A stretch of 64,000 nucleotides of DNA from Ensifer sp. IC4062 (GTDB lineage Bacteria; Pseudomonadota; Alphaproteobacteria; Rhizobiales; Rhizobiaceae), in the NCBI RefSeq assembly GCF_020193575.1, contig NZ_JADYVD010000011.1, forward strand, positions 62,001 through 126,000, given 5' to 3'. The notes below the pieces were generated by a model, which searched no databases, was not told the origin of the DNA, and saw only the letters and a list, made by a program, of their open reading frames with translations. The number at the start of each line of letters is the position of its first letter. The stretch's first letter is position 1. Both the position numbers and the translations under genes were made by a program. Below, one piece after another: positions 25,556 through 34,742 of the stretch.

Positions 25556-27493
25556 ATGAAGCGGTTTTCCGCAGCTCTTGCGCTTGTTCTTCTCGCCCTT
25601 GTTTGGCCGCTCACCGCAGCCGCGCAAGAGATTATCTCGTCCTTTCACTCGGTCATCGACCTTGCAAAGGACGGCACGCTTACTGTGACCGAGACGATCA
25701 CTGCCAACGTTGAGGGCAACCAGATCCGGCGCGGCATTTATCGGGATTTCCCGCTGACCTTCGCCGACGCGCACGGTCGGCGCAGCAAGGTGGACTTCAA
25801 TCTCGTTTCCGTGGAACGCGACGGCGAGGAGGAGAGCTACCGCACCGAATCGATCAACGGCGGTATCCGCATCCTTACCGGCGAGGCCGACGTGTTCCTG
25901 CCCCGCGGGGAGCACACGTTCCAGATCACCTATGAGACTAGCCGACAGATACGTTTCTTCGACGATCACGAGGAACTTTATTGGAACGTGACCGGAACGG
26001 AGTGGCCCTTCCCGATCGAGGAGGCGAGCGCCACCGTCACGTTACCAGAAGGCGTGAAGTCCGAAGCGCTCGACGTATTTACCGGCGGTTATGGCGCCAC
26101 CGGTAAGGATGCGCGGGCGGTGGAGGAGGGGGACGAAATCTTCTTCGCCACCACGCGCCGACTCCGCCCGCAGGAGGGCCTGACGATCGCGGTCAAGCTG
26201 CCGAAGGGCAGCATCGACAGTCCAAGCACATCCCAGGAAAACGTTTGGTGGCTGCGTGACCATCTGGCTCTGGTGATTGCCGGTGCAGGCCTTGTCCTTG
26301 TCGCCCTCTACTACGGGCGCGCCTGGGTGCGCGTCGGTCGTGATCCGGCACGCGGTGTGATGGTACCGCGCTGGGATGCGCCGGATGGCATTTCGCCGGC
26401 GCTCGTCAACTATATCGACAACAAGGGGTTTGCCGGCGAGGGATGGACCGCGCTCTCGGCCGCCGCGCTCAACCTGGCGGTCAAGGGCCATGTTGTTCTC
26501 GACGACCTCAAGAAGGCGATCGTCATCACCGCAACGGGCAAGGGGGAAGCAGAAAAGCTGCCGACCGGTGAGGCGACGCTGCTGAAGGCAATCGGGGCTG
26601 CGGGCGGCAAGCTCACGATCGATCGGGCGAACGGCAAGCAGGTCGAGGCAGCGGGCTCTGCCTTCCGCAGTTCGATGGAGCGGGAACATCGCGGCAAGTA
26701 CTACCGCGCCAACACAGCTTACATCATTGGCGGGGTTTTGCTTTCGGTGCTTGCCCTGGCGGCCCTCTTTATCTTCGGCGAACTCAGCGAGGAAAGTATT
26801 CCACTTGTCATCGTGCCGGTCTTCATTGCCTTTTTCGTCTCGATCTTCGCCGTCTCCTTCGGCAAGTCGTTGCGGCGCGGATCGAGCCTCGCGCGCCGCA
26901 TCATGTCGATCGTGGTCCTGGCCTTCTTTGCATTCGTTTTTCTCACGATTTTTTCTGGAGTTCTGGCTGCGATCGTCTTCTCGGCAGCTGGGGCGGACGA
27001 CCTGCCGCTACTCTTCGCAGTCGGCGGCATCGTGCTCGTCAACGTGCTTTTCTTCTTCCTGATGGGGGCTCCGACGCCACTCGGCACACGGATGATGGAC
27101 GGGATCGACGGGCTGCGGCAATACATGACGCTTGCCGAGAAGGACCGGATGAACCTCCAGGGCGTGCCGGAAATGTCGCCCCGCCACTTCGAGACGCTGC
27201 TCCCTTATGCCGTGGCGCTCGGCGTCGAAAAACCATGGACGGAGACGTTCGACCGTTGGCTGCTTGCCGCGTCCGCGGGCGCCGCCGCTGCTGCCTATCA
27301 GCCGAGCTGGTATCACGGCGATTCCTTTGGTCCGGGTTCGTTCGGCGACAGGATCGGCGGGTTCGCCGGTTCGATGGCGGACACCATGACGTCGTCATTG
27401 CCGCCGCCGCCCAAGAGCTCGTCCTCGGGCTTTTCCTCCGGCGGAGGATTTTCCGGTGGTGGCGGCGGCGGTGGTGGCGGTGGCGGCTGGTAG
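25556..27493 (+). CDS. DUF2207-family membrane protein with glycine-rich tail
   Basis: The protein has 645 residues from this ATG. A signal peptide (about 1-22) is followed by a large extracytoplasmic DUF2207 domain ([42 protein letters not shown]). There is one membrane helix near 235-255, a cytoplasmic part, and several helices near 380-500. The C-terminus ends in a run of glycines after [15 protein letters not shown]. This architecture with lemA upstream is common across bacteria. The function is unknown; an envelope-stress or membrane-maintenance role is often suggested, but nothing here proves it. Confidence 0.88.
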   Translation: MKRFSAALALVLLALVWPLTAAAQEIISSFHSVIDLAKDGTLTVTETITANVEGNQIRRGIYRDFPLTFADAHGRRSKVDFNLVSVERDGEEESYRTESINGGIRILTGEADVFLPRGEHTFQITYETSRQIRFFDDHEELYWNVTGTEWPFPIEEASATVTLPEGVKSEALDVFTGGYGATGKDARAVEEGDEIFFATTRRLRPQEGLTIAVKLPKGSIDSPSTSQENVWWLRDHLALVIAGAGLVLVALYYGRAWVRVGRDPARGVMVPRWDAPDGISPALVNYIDNKGFAGEGWTALSAAALNLAVKGHVVLDDLKKAIVITATGKGEAEKLPTGEATLLKAIGAAGGKLTIDRANGKQVEAAGSAFRSSMEREHRGKYYRANTAYIIGGVLLSVLALAALFIFGELSEESIPLVIVPVFIAFFVSIFAVSFGKSLRRGSSLARRIMSIVVLAFFAFVFLTIFSGVLAAIVFSAAGADDLPLLFAVGGIVLVNVLFFFLMGAPTPLGTRMMDGIDGLRQYMTLAEKDRMNLQGVPEMSPRHFETLLPYAVALGVEKPWTETFDRWLLAASAGAAAAAYQPSWYHGDSFGPGSFGDRIGGFAGSMADTMTSSLPPPPKSSSSGFSSGGGFSGGGGGGGGGGGW

Positions 27494-27596
27494 TGCCGCC
27501 GCAACGAGCCAATTTCCTTGCCGGGCTTGGTGACTTTTTCATCGGAGCTTGCTAAGTCCGCCGCAACCGTACGGAACAGAACAAAGTCCAGAGTCC

Positions 27597-29762
27597 ATGC
27601 CTGATCTTCTTATCGAACTGCGCTCCGAAGAAATCCCCGCCCGCATGCAGCGCAAAGCGGCGGGCGACCTGAAGAAGCTCGTGACGGACGCACTGGTCGA
27701 GGCAGGCCTTACGTACGAGGGCGCGCGTGAATATTGGACGCCGCGCCGGCTGACGCTCGATGTGCGGGGCCTGAATGCGCGCTCTGCCGATATTCGCGAG
27801 GAGCGCAAGGGACCGCGCACCGACGCGAACGAGAAGGCGATCGAAGGCTTCCTGCGTGGCGCAGGCCTCTCCTCGATCCGCGATGCCCACGTCCACAGCG
27901 ATCCGAAGAAGGGGGATTTTTACGTCGCTCATATCGTCAAGCCCGGCCGGGCCGCCGAGGAGATCATCGCTGAGGTAATGCCGGGGATCATCCGCAGTTT
28001 CCCCTGGCCCAAATCCATGCGCTCCGGCGCCGCATCCGCAAAGCCCGGAAGCCTGCGTTGGGTGCGCCCGCTCCAGTCGATCGTCTGCACTTTCGGTTCG
28101 GAGACGGAGGAGACCATGGTCATTCCGTTCGAGGTCGACGGCATTGTCGCCTCCAACGTGACCTACGGCCACCGTTTCCATGCGCCCGAAGCGATTGCCG
28201 TTCGCCGGTTTGCCGATTATGCCGAGAAGCTCGAGAGAGCGAAGGTTGTGATCGATGCCGAGCGCCGCAAGCAGATCATCTCCGCCGACGCCCATAACGT
28301 CGCCTTCGCGAGCGGCCTGGAACTCGTCGAGGACGAGGGCCTGCTCGAGGAAGTGTCGGGCCTCGTCGAGTGGCCGCAGGTGCTTATGGGAAGTTTTGAG
28401 GAGAGCTATCTCGAAATTCCGTCGGAGATCATTCGTCTGACGATTAAGACCAACCAGAAGTGCTTCGTCACGCGCGAGCGGGGCGCCGAGGCGCTGTCGA
28501 ACAAATTCATCCTCGTGTCGAATATCGAAGCCAGAGACGGCGGCAAGGAAATCGTCCACGGCAACGGCAAGGTCGTGCGCGCGCGCCTCTCGGACGCGGC
28601 GCATTTCTGGAAGCGGGACCAGGGCAACCTGCCGGATCTCGAAACGCTCGTGGCGTCCGCGAAGAAATTCGGGCTCGACCTCCGGAAGCCGCTCGACCAG
28701 CGCATGGCAAAGCTCGATGCGTTGAACGTGACGTTCCATGCCAAACTGGGGACGCAGGGCGAACGCGTCGCCCGCATCCGCTGGCTGGCCGCGGAACTCG
28801 CCAAGGTAACTGGTGCGGACGTTACCCAGGTCGACCGCGCTGCCGTGCTGGCCAAGGCGGATTTGCGGACCGAGGCTGTCGGGGAGTTCCCCGAGCTTCA
28901 GGGCATCATGGGTCACAAATATGCGGCGCTGCAGGGCGAAACATCCGCCGTTGCGAATGCAATCGAGGACCACTACAAGCCCCAGGGACCTTCCGATCGC
29001 GTGCCGGCCGATCCTGTCGCCGTGACTGTCGCGCTCGCCGACAAGCTCGATACCCTCGTCGGCTTCTGGTCGATCGACGAAAAGCCGACGGGCTCGAAGG
29101 ATCCCTATGCGCTGCGCCGTGCCGCGCTCGGCGTCATCCGGCTCATCCTGGAAGGCAAGGCGCGCCTGCCGCTCCTGCCGTTTTTCGAAGTTGCGCTCGC
29201 GGGGCTCAAGCAGCAGAGGCCCGAGGTCGCCGGTGACATTTCTGCCGATCTTCTCGCCTTCTTCCACGACCGGCTGAAGGTCTATCTGCGTGACCTTGGC
29301 GCACGCTACGATCTGATCGACGCAGTGCTGGCACCGGACGCTGATGATCTGCTACTGATCGCGCGACGTGTCGAGGCGCTGACCGCCTTCATCACCGCCG
29401 AGGAAGGCAAGAACTTGCTGGCGGGCACCAAGCGCGCAACGCAGATCTTGGCGGCTGAGGAGAAGAAGGGCACGGAAGTCGCCACTTCCGTCGACGAGCG
29501 GCTCTTCAAGCTCACTGCCGAAAGGACCCTCCATGCATCGATCAAGGTCGCGACCGGCGATGCGCGCGATGCGATCGTCAAGGAGGACTTCCGCTCGGCC
29601 ATGGCGGCGTTGTCGAAACTTCGTGAGCCAGTCGATCAATTCTTCGATGATGTCTTGGTAAATGACGAGGACACAGCGATCCGTGCCAATCGCTTGGCAT
29701 TGCTGGGACTCATCCGCTCTGCAACGGGAGCGGTTGCGGATTTCTCGAAAATCGCCGGATAG
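27597..29762 (+). CDS. glyS: glycine--tRNA ligase beta subunit
   Basis: The protein has 721 residues from ATG 27597. It begins [21 protein letters not shown] and contains [23 protein letters not shown] and [14 protein letters not shown], typical of GlyS. The C-terminal DALR-like anticodon-binding region ends [22 protein letters not shown]. It completes the heterotetrameric glycyl-tRNA synthetase with GlyQ. It is separated from glyQ by 3.1 kb containing lemA and DUF2207, all in one direction, so one long transcript is possible. Confidence 0.98.
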   Translation: MPDLLIELRSEEIPARMQRKAAGDLKKLVTDALVEAGLTYEGAREYWTPRRLTLDVRGLNARSADIREERKGPRTDANEKAIEGFLRGAGLSSIRDAHVHSDPKKGDFYVAHIVKPGRAAEEIIAEVMPGIIRSFPWPKSMRSGAASAKPGSLRWVRPLQSIVCTFGSETEETMVIPFEVDGIVASNVTYGHRFHAPEAIAVRRFADYAEKLERAKVVIDAERRKQIISADAHNVAFASGLELVEDEGLLEEVSGLVEWPQVLMGSFEESYLEIPSEIIRLTIKTNQKCFVTRERGAEALSNKFILVSNIEARDGGKEIVHGNGKVVRARLSDAAHFWKRDQGNLPDLETLVASAKKFGLDLRKPLDQRMAKLDALNVTFHAKLGTQGERVARIRWLAAELAKVTGADVTQVDRAAVLAKADLRTEAVGEFPELQGIMGHKYAALQGETSAVANAIEDHYKPQGPSDRVPADPVAVTVALADKLDTLVGFWSIDEKPTGSKDPYALRRAALGVIRLILEGKARLPLLPFFEVALAGLKQQRPEVAGDISADLLAFFHDRLKVYLRDLGARYDLIDAVLAPDADDLLLIARRVEALTAFITAEEGKNLLAGTKRATQILAAEEKKGTEVATSVDERLFKLTAERTLHASIKVATGDARDAIVKEDFRSAMAALSKLREPVDQFFDDVLVNDEDTAIRANRLALLGLIRSATGAVADFSKIAG

Positions 29763-29860
29763 CGACTGCTGTTCTCGCGCCGTCCCGGCATGTGCCCGGA
29801 CAGGACCGCGTCGAACCGCCTCGCATCGACAACCGGGAGCAATTGCCCTATCTCGTAGGC

Positions 29861-30730
29861 ATGACGAGCGACCACCCCAGTGCAGGTGAAGGCATCATCG
29901 AGCCGCTGGCCCGTAAGCGTAGTGGCGACTGGATAGCGGTCGCCGAGGACGCTGTACCGTTCGAACGCATCGAGGCCTTTTTCGCTGGACCAGCCTACGA
30001 GCCACACCGGCACGATACCTACGCCATCGGGCAGACGCTTTCGGGCGTCCAGAGCTTCCGTTATCGCGGCACCGATCGATTCAGCCTGCCCGGCAGAACG
30101 ATGGTGCTCCATCCCGACGAACTGCACGACGGCCACGCGGCCAGCGATGACGGTTTTCGCTATCGCATGATCTATATCGAACCGGCCGCCATCCAAAGCG
30201 TCCTGGGCGGGCGGCCGCTGCCCTTTATCAGCGGCGGGATTTCATCCGATCCGCGGCTCTTTGCAGCGGTTCACGCGTTGCTGCCTTCGACGGCCGCCCG
30301 GATCGAAGCGCTGGAGTTCGACGACGGCCTTTTCGAGCTTGCCCATGCGCTCGAAGCCGCTGCCGGCGGCCCTTCGCCCGGCCGTCGGGCGTTGGACTAC
30401 CGTGCTGCGGAACGCGCGCGGCTTTACCTGCACGATTTACCGGAGGGCACGGTGACGCTCGAGACGCTGGAAGCGATCAGCGGCCGAGACCGTTGGGGAC
30501 TTAGCCGCGACTTCCGGCGGTTGTACGGCACAAGTCCATATCGTTATCTCGTTCAACGCCGGCTGGAGGCGGTAAAAGCCGACCTGCGACGAGGGGTATC
30601 GCCTGCCGAGGCCGCACTGGACGCCGGTTTCGCCGACCAGGCGCATATGAACCGCCATTTCAAGAGGGCCTTCGGTCTTTCACCCGGACGCTGGCTGCGA
30701 ATAGCGGGCGGTTTGATCGCCACTGAATAG
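29861..30730 (+). CDS. AraC-family transcriptional regulator
   Basis: The protein has 289 residues from the ATG at 29861. The N-terminal AraC-type cupin (YEPHRHDTYAIGQTLSGVQSFRYRG, LHPDELHDG) is followed by two helix-turn-helix units (about 195-285) with LEAISGRDRWGLSRDFRRLYGTSPYRYL and GFADQAHMNRHFKRAFGLSPGRW. It precedes a cupin gene and a LysE exporter gene in the same direction. AraC regulators next to LysE exporters usually sense the exported metabolite; this is inferred. Confidence 0.88.
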   Translation: MTSDHPSAGEGIIEPLARKRSGDWIAVAEDAVPFERIEAFFAGPAYEPHRHDTYAIGQTLSGVQSFRYRGTDRFSLPGRTMVLHPDELHDGHAASDDGFRYRMIYIEPAAIQSVLGGRPLPFISGGISSDPRLFAAVHALLPSTAARIEALEFDDGLFELAHALEAAAGGPSPGRRALDYRAAERARLYLHDLPEGTVTLETLEAISGRDRWGLSRDFRRLYGTSPYRYLVQRRLEAVKADLRRGVSPAEAALDAGFADQAHMNRHFKRAFGLSPGRWLRIAGGLIATE

Positions 30731-30733
30731 GCG

Positions 30734-30838
30734 CGCCCCTCACCCCGTTGCCGCTACCTCTCCCCGACGGGAGAAGGGGCGATGCCGCGCCGGTGCCAGT
30801 CCTCTCTCCCCCGCCTGCGGGAGGGTGAGGGCATCACA
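30734..30838. repeat. rhizobial C/G-rich intergenic repeat
   Basis: The run CGCCCCTCACCCCG...CCTCTCCCCGACGGGAGAAGG...CTCTCCCCCGCCTGCGGGAG holds two small dyads (TCTCCCCG/CGGGAGA and CTCCCCC/GCGGGAG). Similar 'CCTCTCCCCG...GGGAGAAGG' stretches recur between genes in many rhizobia. It may also serve to end the araC transcript. Confidence 0.5.
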
Positions 30839-30908
30839 CTGCACAATCGTTCAAGACCGATCGCTGGAAGAGACTTAGCCTCGGCCAAAATAGCTCGAGG
30901 AGACGGCG

Positions 30909-31289
30909 ATGGATGCGATCCGACGGACCTACGCTCCAATCAATTTCGTTGAGAAGCTCGCGCGGTTTTCCGACCAGTGGCAGCCGCGCGTGATCGCGGA
31001 AATCAACGACTATCAGGTGAAGATCGTTCGCATCGAGGGCGACTTCGTCTGGCATGATCACCCGGAAACGGACGAGGCTTTCATCGTGCTGGACGGCACG
31101 CTTCGGATCGATTTTCGCGACGGTTCAGTCATCGTCGGACCGGGCGAGATGTACGTCGTGCCGAAGGGCGTCGAGCACAAGCCGTTTGCTCAAGGTGAGG
31201 TGAAGATGCTGCTGATCGAACCGCGCGGCATCCTGAACACCGGTCACGAGGGCGGCGAGCGCACGGCTGAAAACGATCGCTGGATCTGA
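30909..31289 (+). CDS. single-domain cupin protein
   Basis: The protein has 126 residues. The metal-binding cupin motifs are complete: His49, His51 and Glu56 in WHDHPETDEAFIVLDG, and His90 in VPKGVEHKP. It is a compact RmlC-like beta barrel, cytoplasmic, that probably binds a divalent metal. The substrate is unknown. It lies 16 bp before a LysE exporter gene, so the two are an operon; a role in handling the exported compound is inferred. Confidence 0.88.
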   Translation: MDAIRRTYAPINFVEKLARFSDQWQPRVIAEINDYQVKIVRIEGDFVWHDHPETDEAFIVLDGTLRIDFRDGSVIVGPGEMYVVPKGVEHKPFAQGEVKMLLIEPRGILNTGHEGGERTAENDRWI

Positions 31290-31305
31290 GATCGGGGATG
31301 CGGCC

Positions 31306-31893
31306 ATGGGCGGCGATCTCGCTCTCCTGATCCTTGCAGCGCTGCCGCTGATGGGCAGTCCAGGCCCGGCGACGCTCAGCCTCGCCGGCATGGGCGCGGC
31401 CCATGGCATGCGCCTGAGCGCGCACTACGCCGCTGGCGTCAATATAGGTACCATTGTCGTCGTGCTGGCGATCGCGGCGGGCGTAACCGCGATCGTTCTA
31501 GAACTGCCAGGCATGAAGCCGGCGCTCATGGTTCTCGCCGGCGCGTATATCGTCTATCTCGCGTGGCACATCGCCACCGCGCCGCCTGTTGCCGCTCAAG
31601 AACAGGACTCGGAAGCTCCTTCCTTTCTCAGCGGCTTGGTGCTCGCGGTCGCCAACCCCAAAGCTTATGCAGCGATCGGCGCCGTTTATGCGGGTAGTGC
31701 TACCGACGCGGACGAGGGCGCCATTGCGAAGGTTATCGCTCTCAGCGTCCTCGCGATCGCCGTCAATACGACATGGCTCTGGTTCGGTGCCGCTATCGCG
31801 GCGATCCTCCATGACCCGCGAAAGGCGCGCCTCGCCAACTTGATTTTCGCTTTCCTTTTGCTGGCCTCCGCCGCCTTGCCCTTGCTTTGGTAG
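31306..31893 (+). CDS. LysE-family amino acid or metabolite exporter
   Basis: The protein has 195 residues and about six membrane helices. The family signature near the N-terminus reads MGSPGPATLSLAGMGAAHGMR, where SPGP is the conserved element, and LAVANPKAYAAIGAVYAG is the second. LysE/RhtB proteins export amino acids or related small molecules across the inner membrane. The AraC-cupin-LysE arrangement suggests induction by the substrate. Confidence 0.9.
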   Translation: MGGDLALLILAALPLMGSPGPATLSLAGMGAAHGMRLSAHYAAGVNIGTIVVVLAIAAGVTAIVLELPGMKPALMVLAGAYIVYLAWHIATAPPVAAQEQDSEAPSFLSGLVLAVANPKAYAAIGAVYAGSATDADEGAIAKVIALSVLAIAVNTTWLWFGAAIAAILHDPRKARLANLIFAFLLLASAALPLLW

Positions 31894-31937
31894 ATTCGCC
31901 CCTTGAAAGGACACGTGGCGACTGTTTATGAAGCGGC

Positions 31938-32435
31938 ATGACCGCCAAAATTCTCGTCAGTGCCTGTCTTATGGGCCATGCGGTGCGCTATGACGGTGCA
32001 TCGAAGCCGCTTTCTCACCCGGCGATCGATCGCTGGCGCGACGAGGGTCGGCTTGTGACGATCTGTCCCGAGATGTCGGCCGGCATGCCGGTTCCACGTC
32101 CGCCGGCGGAGATCGCCGACGGACAGGCGGGATCCGACGTGCTCTCAGGGGAGGCTCGGGTGGTCGAAAACACCGGCCGCGACGTGACGGACGAGTTTGT
32201 TCGAGCAGCCGAAAATGCGCTGGCGCTCGCGCTCGAAACGGGCTGTCGCTTCGCGCTGCTGATCGACGGGAGCCCGTCCTGCGGATCAGGCTTCATCTAC
32301 GACGGCAGCTTCACCGGCGCTCGGCATTCGGGCATGGGCGTGACCGCCGCATTGCTGCGGCAGAACGGCATTGAGGTTTATTCCGACGGCGAAATAGATG
32401 AACTCGTCGCTGCTGCAGGTTTCCTCAAATCGTAG
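31938..32435 (+). CDS. DUF523-family protein
   Basis: The protein has 165 residues. Conserved cysteines sit in ILVSACLMGHAVRYDG, LVTICPEMSAGMPVPRPPAEI and LIDGSPSCGSGFIYDGSF, the pattern of DUF523 proteins, which may bind a metal or cluster. The function is unknown. The last codons (GFLKS-stop) lie in the left arm of a RIME-like repeat, so the original C-terminus may have been cut or replaced. Confidence 0.85.
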   Translation: MTAKILVSACLMGHAVRYDGASKPLSHPAIDRWRDEGRLVTICPEMSAGMPVPRPPAEIADGQAGSDVLSGEARVVENTGRDVTDEFVRAAENALALALETGCRFALLIDGSPSCGSGFIYDGSFTGARHSGMGVTAALLRQNGIEVYSDGEIDELVAAAGFLKS

Positions 32436-32514
32436 CCGATTTAAGGATGAAAACACGCCGTCATTCAAAGCGCTACAGCGTCCCTTGCGCGTCTGATAGG
32501 AGGCGCGGCGCTGT
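32413..32514 (-). repeat. RIME1-like element, copy 5, overlapping the 3' end of the DUF523 gene
   Basis: A reverse-oriented copy beginning CTGCAGGTTTCCTCAAATCG, then GATTTAAGGATGAAAAC, CATTCAAAGCGCTACAGCG and GCGTCTGATAGGAGGCGCGG. The stop codon of the DUF523 gene (32433-32435) falls in the loop of its first palindrome. Confidence 0.8.
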
Positions 32515-32547
32515 GGGGCAGGTGAAGATCGAGCTGTCCGCACCCAC

Positions 32548-32588
32548 CAAAAGATTGCGCCCCTGCTTCTCTCAGGGGCGCAATCTCT
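32548..32588 (-). terminator. intrinsic terminator of the HPE1-like gene (possibly bidirectional)
   Basis: AGATTGCGCCCCTG and CAGGGGCGCAATCT pair perfectly over 14 bp with a 7-nt loop. On the minus strand the stem is followed by a T4 run, and the gene ending at 32664 is upstream in that direction. Confidence 0.75.
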
Positions 32589-32663
32589 CGCCATTGCAGC
32601 GAAGACCCGTCAGCCGTGAATCAGGGTCGGCTGGACGGGGCAGGGAACTGTGTTTATATGGTT

Positions 32664-33182
32664 TTAGTCTAGCCGAAGTTCGAATCCAGCCGGATCAAAT
32701 TCCTGTGAGTTGCCCGCCATTGCGGCTGCAACCGGTTTAGCGCGCGAGATCGGATGAACGGAGGCGGTTTTCGCCGTCTCATCGATCTCGGCGGAAACAA
32801 CTTTATGCGTGCCGGGCTGGCTGAGATCGACGCTTACGGAGGCACTCGCCGTTGCCGGTTCGACCTTCATCGCCGCGGCTCTCACGACTTCCTCGGGTGC
32901 CTTGCTGACGAATACGACCGGTGATCCGCCGAGCCAAGCCTCGGTGCGTACCAGCTTCACCTCACCGCCTACTTCCTTGAGCTCGACCTTGTCGGTGCCG
33001 GGAGCGATCTCGGGGACGACATAGGAGGACTTCTTCTTCGGCTGCAGCGGCGGGCAGTTCGCGCAGGAAACCGTAGCGACACTGGAGTTTACCGCCTTGC
33101 CGGAGACGACGTCCTCGATCGACGATGCGGCGGCTGTACCGGCGAGAAGCGCGAAAGCGGCGGAGATAAGCAGGGCACGCAT
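32664..33182 (-). CDS. exported protein, HPE1-like domain
   Basis: The protein has 172 residues. A signal peptide (MRALLISAAFALLAGTAAASS) is followed by VSCANCPPLQPKKKSSYVVP and RTEAWLGGSPVVFVSKAPEEVV. I recall this pattern in rhizobial proteins labelled 'plant virulence effector HPE1-like'. The CxxC pair may form a disulfide or bind metal in the periplasm. No virulence role follows from the sequence; the label is a family name only. It is convergent with the DUF523 gene and ended by a strong terminator. Confidence 0.7.
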   Translation of the reverse strand: MRALLISAAFALLAGTAAASSIEDVVSGKAVNSSVATVSCANCPPLQPKKKSSYVVPEIAPGTDKVELKEVGGEVKLVRTEAWLGGSPVVFVSKAPEEVVRAAAMKVEPATASASVSVDLSQPGTHKVVSAEIDETAKTASVHPISRAKPVAAAMAGNSQEFDPAGFELRLD

Positions 33183-33279
33183 TGGATTTTCCTCGAAACT
33201 ATCAAGGTGACGATATGCGTTTTTCCCTTACCTTCCCGTCATGAGGATTGGTAAAAATTGAATGATGCCGTCTTTTTCG

Positions 33280-33389
33280 CTCAATGCACGTCGCCCAAAA
33301 GTTTACAGCCGTTTTGGACAACGACATGCATAAATGTAGAGACCTAAGCGCGTCGCATGGGTCCGCTTGAACGCGACGCGCTTTAGGCG
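33280..33389. repeat. second-type rhizobial mosaic repeat next to purD
   Basis: TCAATGCACGTCGCCCAAAAG...CGTTTTGGACAACGACATGCAT forms a long imperfect dyad, followed by AGCGCGTCGCATGG...GAACGCGACGCGCTT. The unit recurs in part at 48605-48658. It reaches the purD stop codon. It resembles repeats widespread between genes in Rhizobiaceae, perhaps RIME2; the name is a guess. Confidence 0.6.
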
Positions 33390-34654
33390 GTTTCCCGCGC
33401 GACGGCGCGCCAGCCGATGTCGTGACGATAGAACCCGTTTTCCCAGGAGACGTCGCGCAGGGCCGCGTAAGCGGCGTCCTTGGCCTCATTGACGCTTTTG
33501 CCCATCGCCGTGACGTTGAGCACGCGGCCGCCAGTCGCGACCAACTGGTCGTCCTTCATCGCCGTGCCGGCATGAAACACCTTGGTTGTTGCGGATTCGC
33601 TGGGCAGGGCAGTGATCGGCGTGTTCTTCTCGTAGGCGCCCGGATATCCCCGCGAGGCCATGACGACCGTCAGCGCCGCCTCATCCCGCCAATCAACGCT
33701 CATCGCGCCGAGTGTTCCGGTCGCAGCGGCGTAGAGCAGCGGCAACAGATCACTCTTCATGCGCATCATCAGCACCTGGCACTCGGGGTCGCCGAAGCGG
33801 ACATTGTATTCGATGAGTTCCGGGCCATTTTTGGTGATCATCAGCCCGGCGAAAAAGACACCGGTGAAGGGATGGCCACTTTCGGCCATGCCACGCATCG
33901 TCGGCTCGATAATCTCCTTCATCGTACGCTCGACCATTTCCGCCGTCATTACTGGCGCCGGCGAATAGGCGCCCATGCCGCCGGTGTTGGGCCCCGTGTC
34001 GCCGTCGCCGACGCGCTTGTGATCCTGTGCCGAGGCGAGCGGCAAAGCGTTCTTGCCGTCGCACAGACAGAAGAAGCTCGCTTCTTCGCCATCGAGATAG
34101 GCCTCGACGACAACTTCCGCGCCGGCGGACCCGAAGGCGCCAGCGAAGCACTCGTCGACGGCGGCGAGGGCCTCGTCAAGCGTCATCGCGACGGTCACGC
34201 CCTTGCCGGCGGCGAGCCCGTCGGCCTTGATGACGATCGGAGAACCTTGCTCCCGCACATAGGTCTTTGCCGCTTCCGCCTCGGTGAACCGTTTGTAGGC
34301 GCCGGTCGGAATGCCGTATTTCGCGCAGACATCCTTGGTAAAGCCCTTGGAGCCTTCGAGTTGGGCAGCGGCGGCGGACGGACCGAAGACCGCAATGCCT
34401 GCGGCGCGGAGCGTGTCCGCGAGTCCCGCGACGAGTGGCGCCTCGGGGCCGACGACGACGAAATCGATCGCCGTCCGCCGGCAGAAATCGACCACAGCCT
34501 GTTGGTTGTCGACATCAAGGGCGACGATCGTCGCTTCTTCGGCGATGCCTGGATTTCCCGGTGCGGCGTAAAGCGCTGTCAGTTTCGGCGATTGTGCGAT
34601 TTTCCACGCAAGCGCATGTTCGCGTCCGCCCGATCCGATCAGAAGAACTTTCAT
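33383..34654 (-). CDS. purD: phosphoribosylamine--glycine ligase
   Basis: The protein has 423 residues from the second ATG ([17 protein letters not shown]); an ATG two codons earlier is also usable. The ATP-grasp enzyme shows [50 protein letters not shown] and [12 protein letters not shown]. It makes glycinamide ribonucleotide in purine synthesis. Its stop codon touches a mosaic repeat. It stands alone downstream of the GGDEF-EAL gene, with about 90 bp between their ends and starts. Confidence 0.97.
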   Translation of the reverse strand: MKVLLIGSGGREHALAWKIAQSPKLTALYAAPGNPGIAEEATIVALDVDNQQAVVDFCRRTAIDFVVVGPEAPLVAGLADTLRAAGIAVFGPSAAAAQLEGSKGFTKDVCAKYGIPTGAYKRFTEAEAAKTYVREQGSPIVIKADGLAAGKGVTVAMTLDEALAAVDECFAGAFGSAGAEVVVEAYLDGEEASFFCLCDGKNALPLASAQDHKRVGDGDTGPNTGGMGAYSPAPVMTAEMVERTMKEIIEPTMRGMAESGHPFTGVFFAGLMITKNGPELIEYNVRFGDPECQVLMMRMKSDLLPLLYAAATGTLGAMSVDWRDEAALTVVMASRGYPGAYEKNTPITALPSESATTKVFHAGTAMKDDQLVATGGRVLNVTAMGKSVNEAKDAAYAALRDVSWENGFYRHDIGWRAVARETA

Positions 34655-34742
34655 TGCCATCCTCGCCGTCAGGTAATTGCTGCGCTGCGGTTAGGACGGC
34701 AAGCGGGGTAAGGTCAAGGGAAAAGCGGTGTCCGCAGTGGAT

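Noticed and set aside
27443-27493. Glycine-codon tract at the end of the DUF2207 gene as a phase-variable repeat
   Set aside because: The codons are mixed (GGC, GGT, GGA) and no slip changes are evident; glycine-rich tails are usual in this family.
27552-29267. 571-codon open frame on the minus strand
   Set aside because: Antisense to glyS; no family features.
32286-32594. Minus-strand frame with RASYQTRKGRCSALN
   Set aside because: It is translated repeat sequence (RIME-like copy 5) and not a gene.
33422-34711. 429-codon open frame on the plus strand
   Set aside because: Antisense to purD; no family features.
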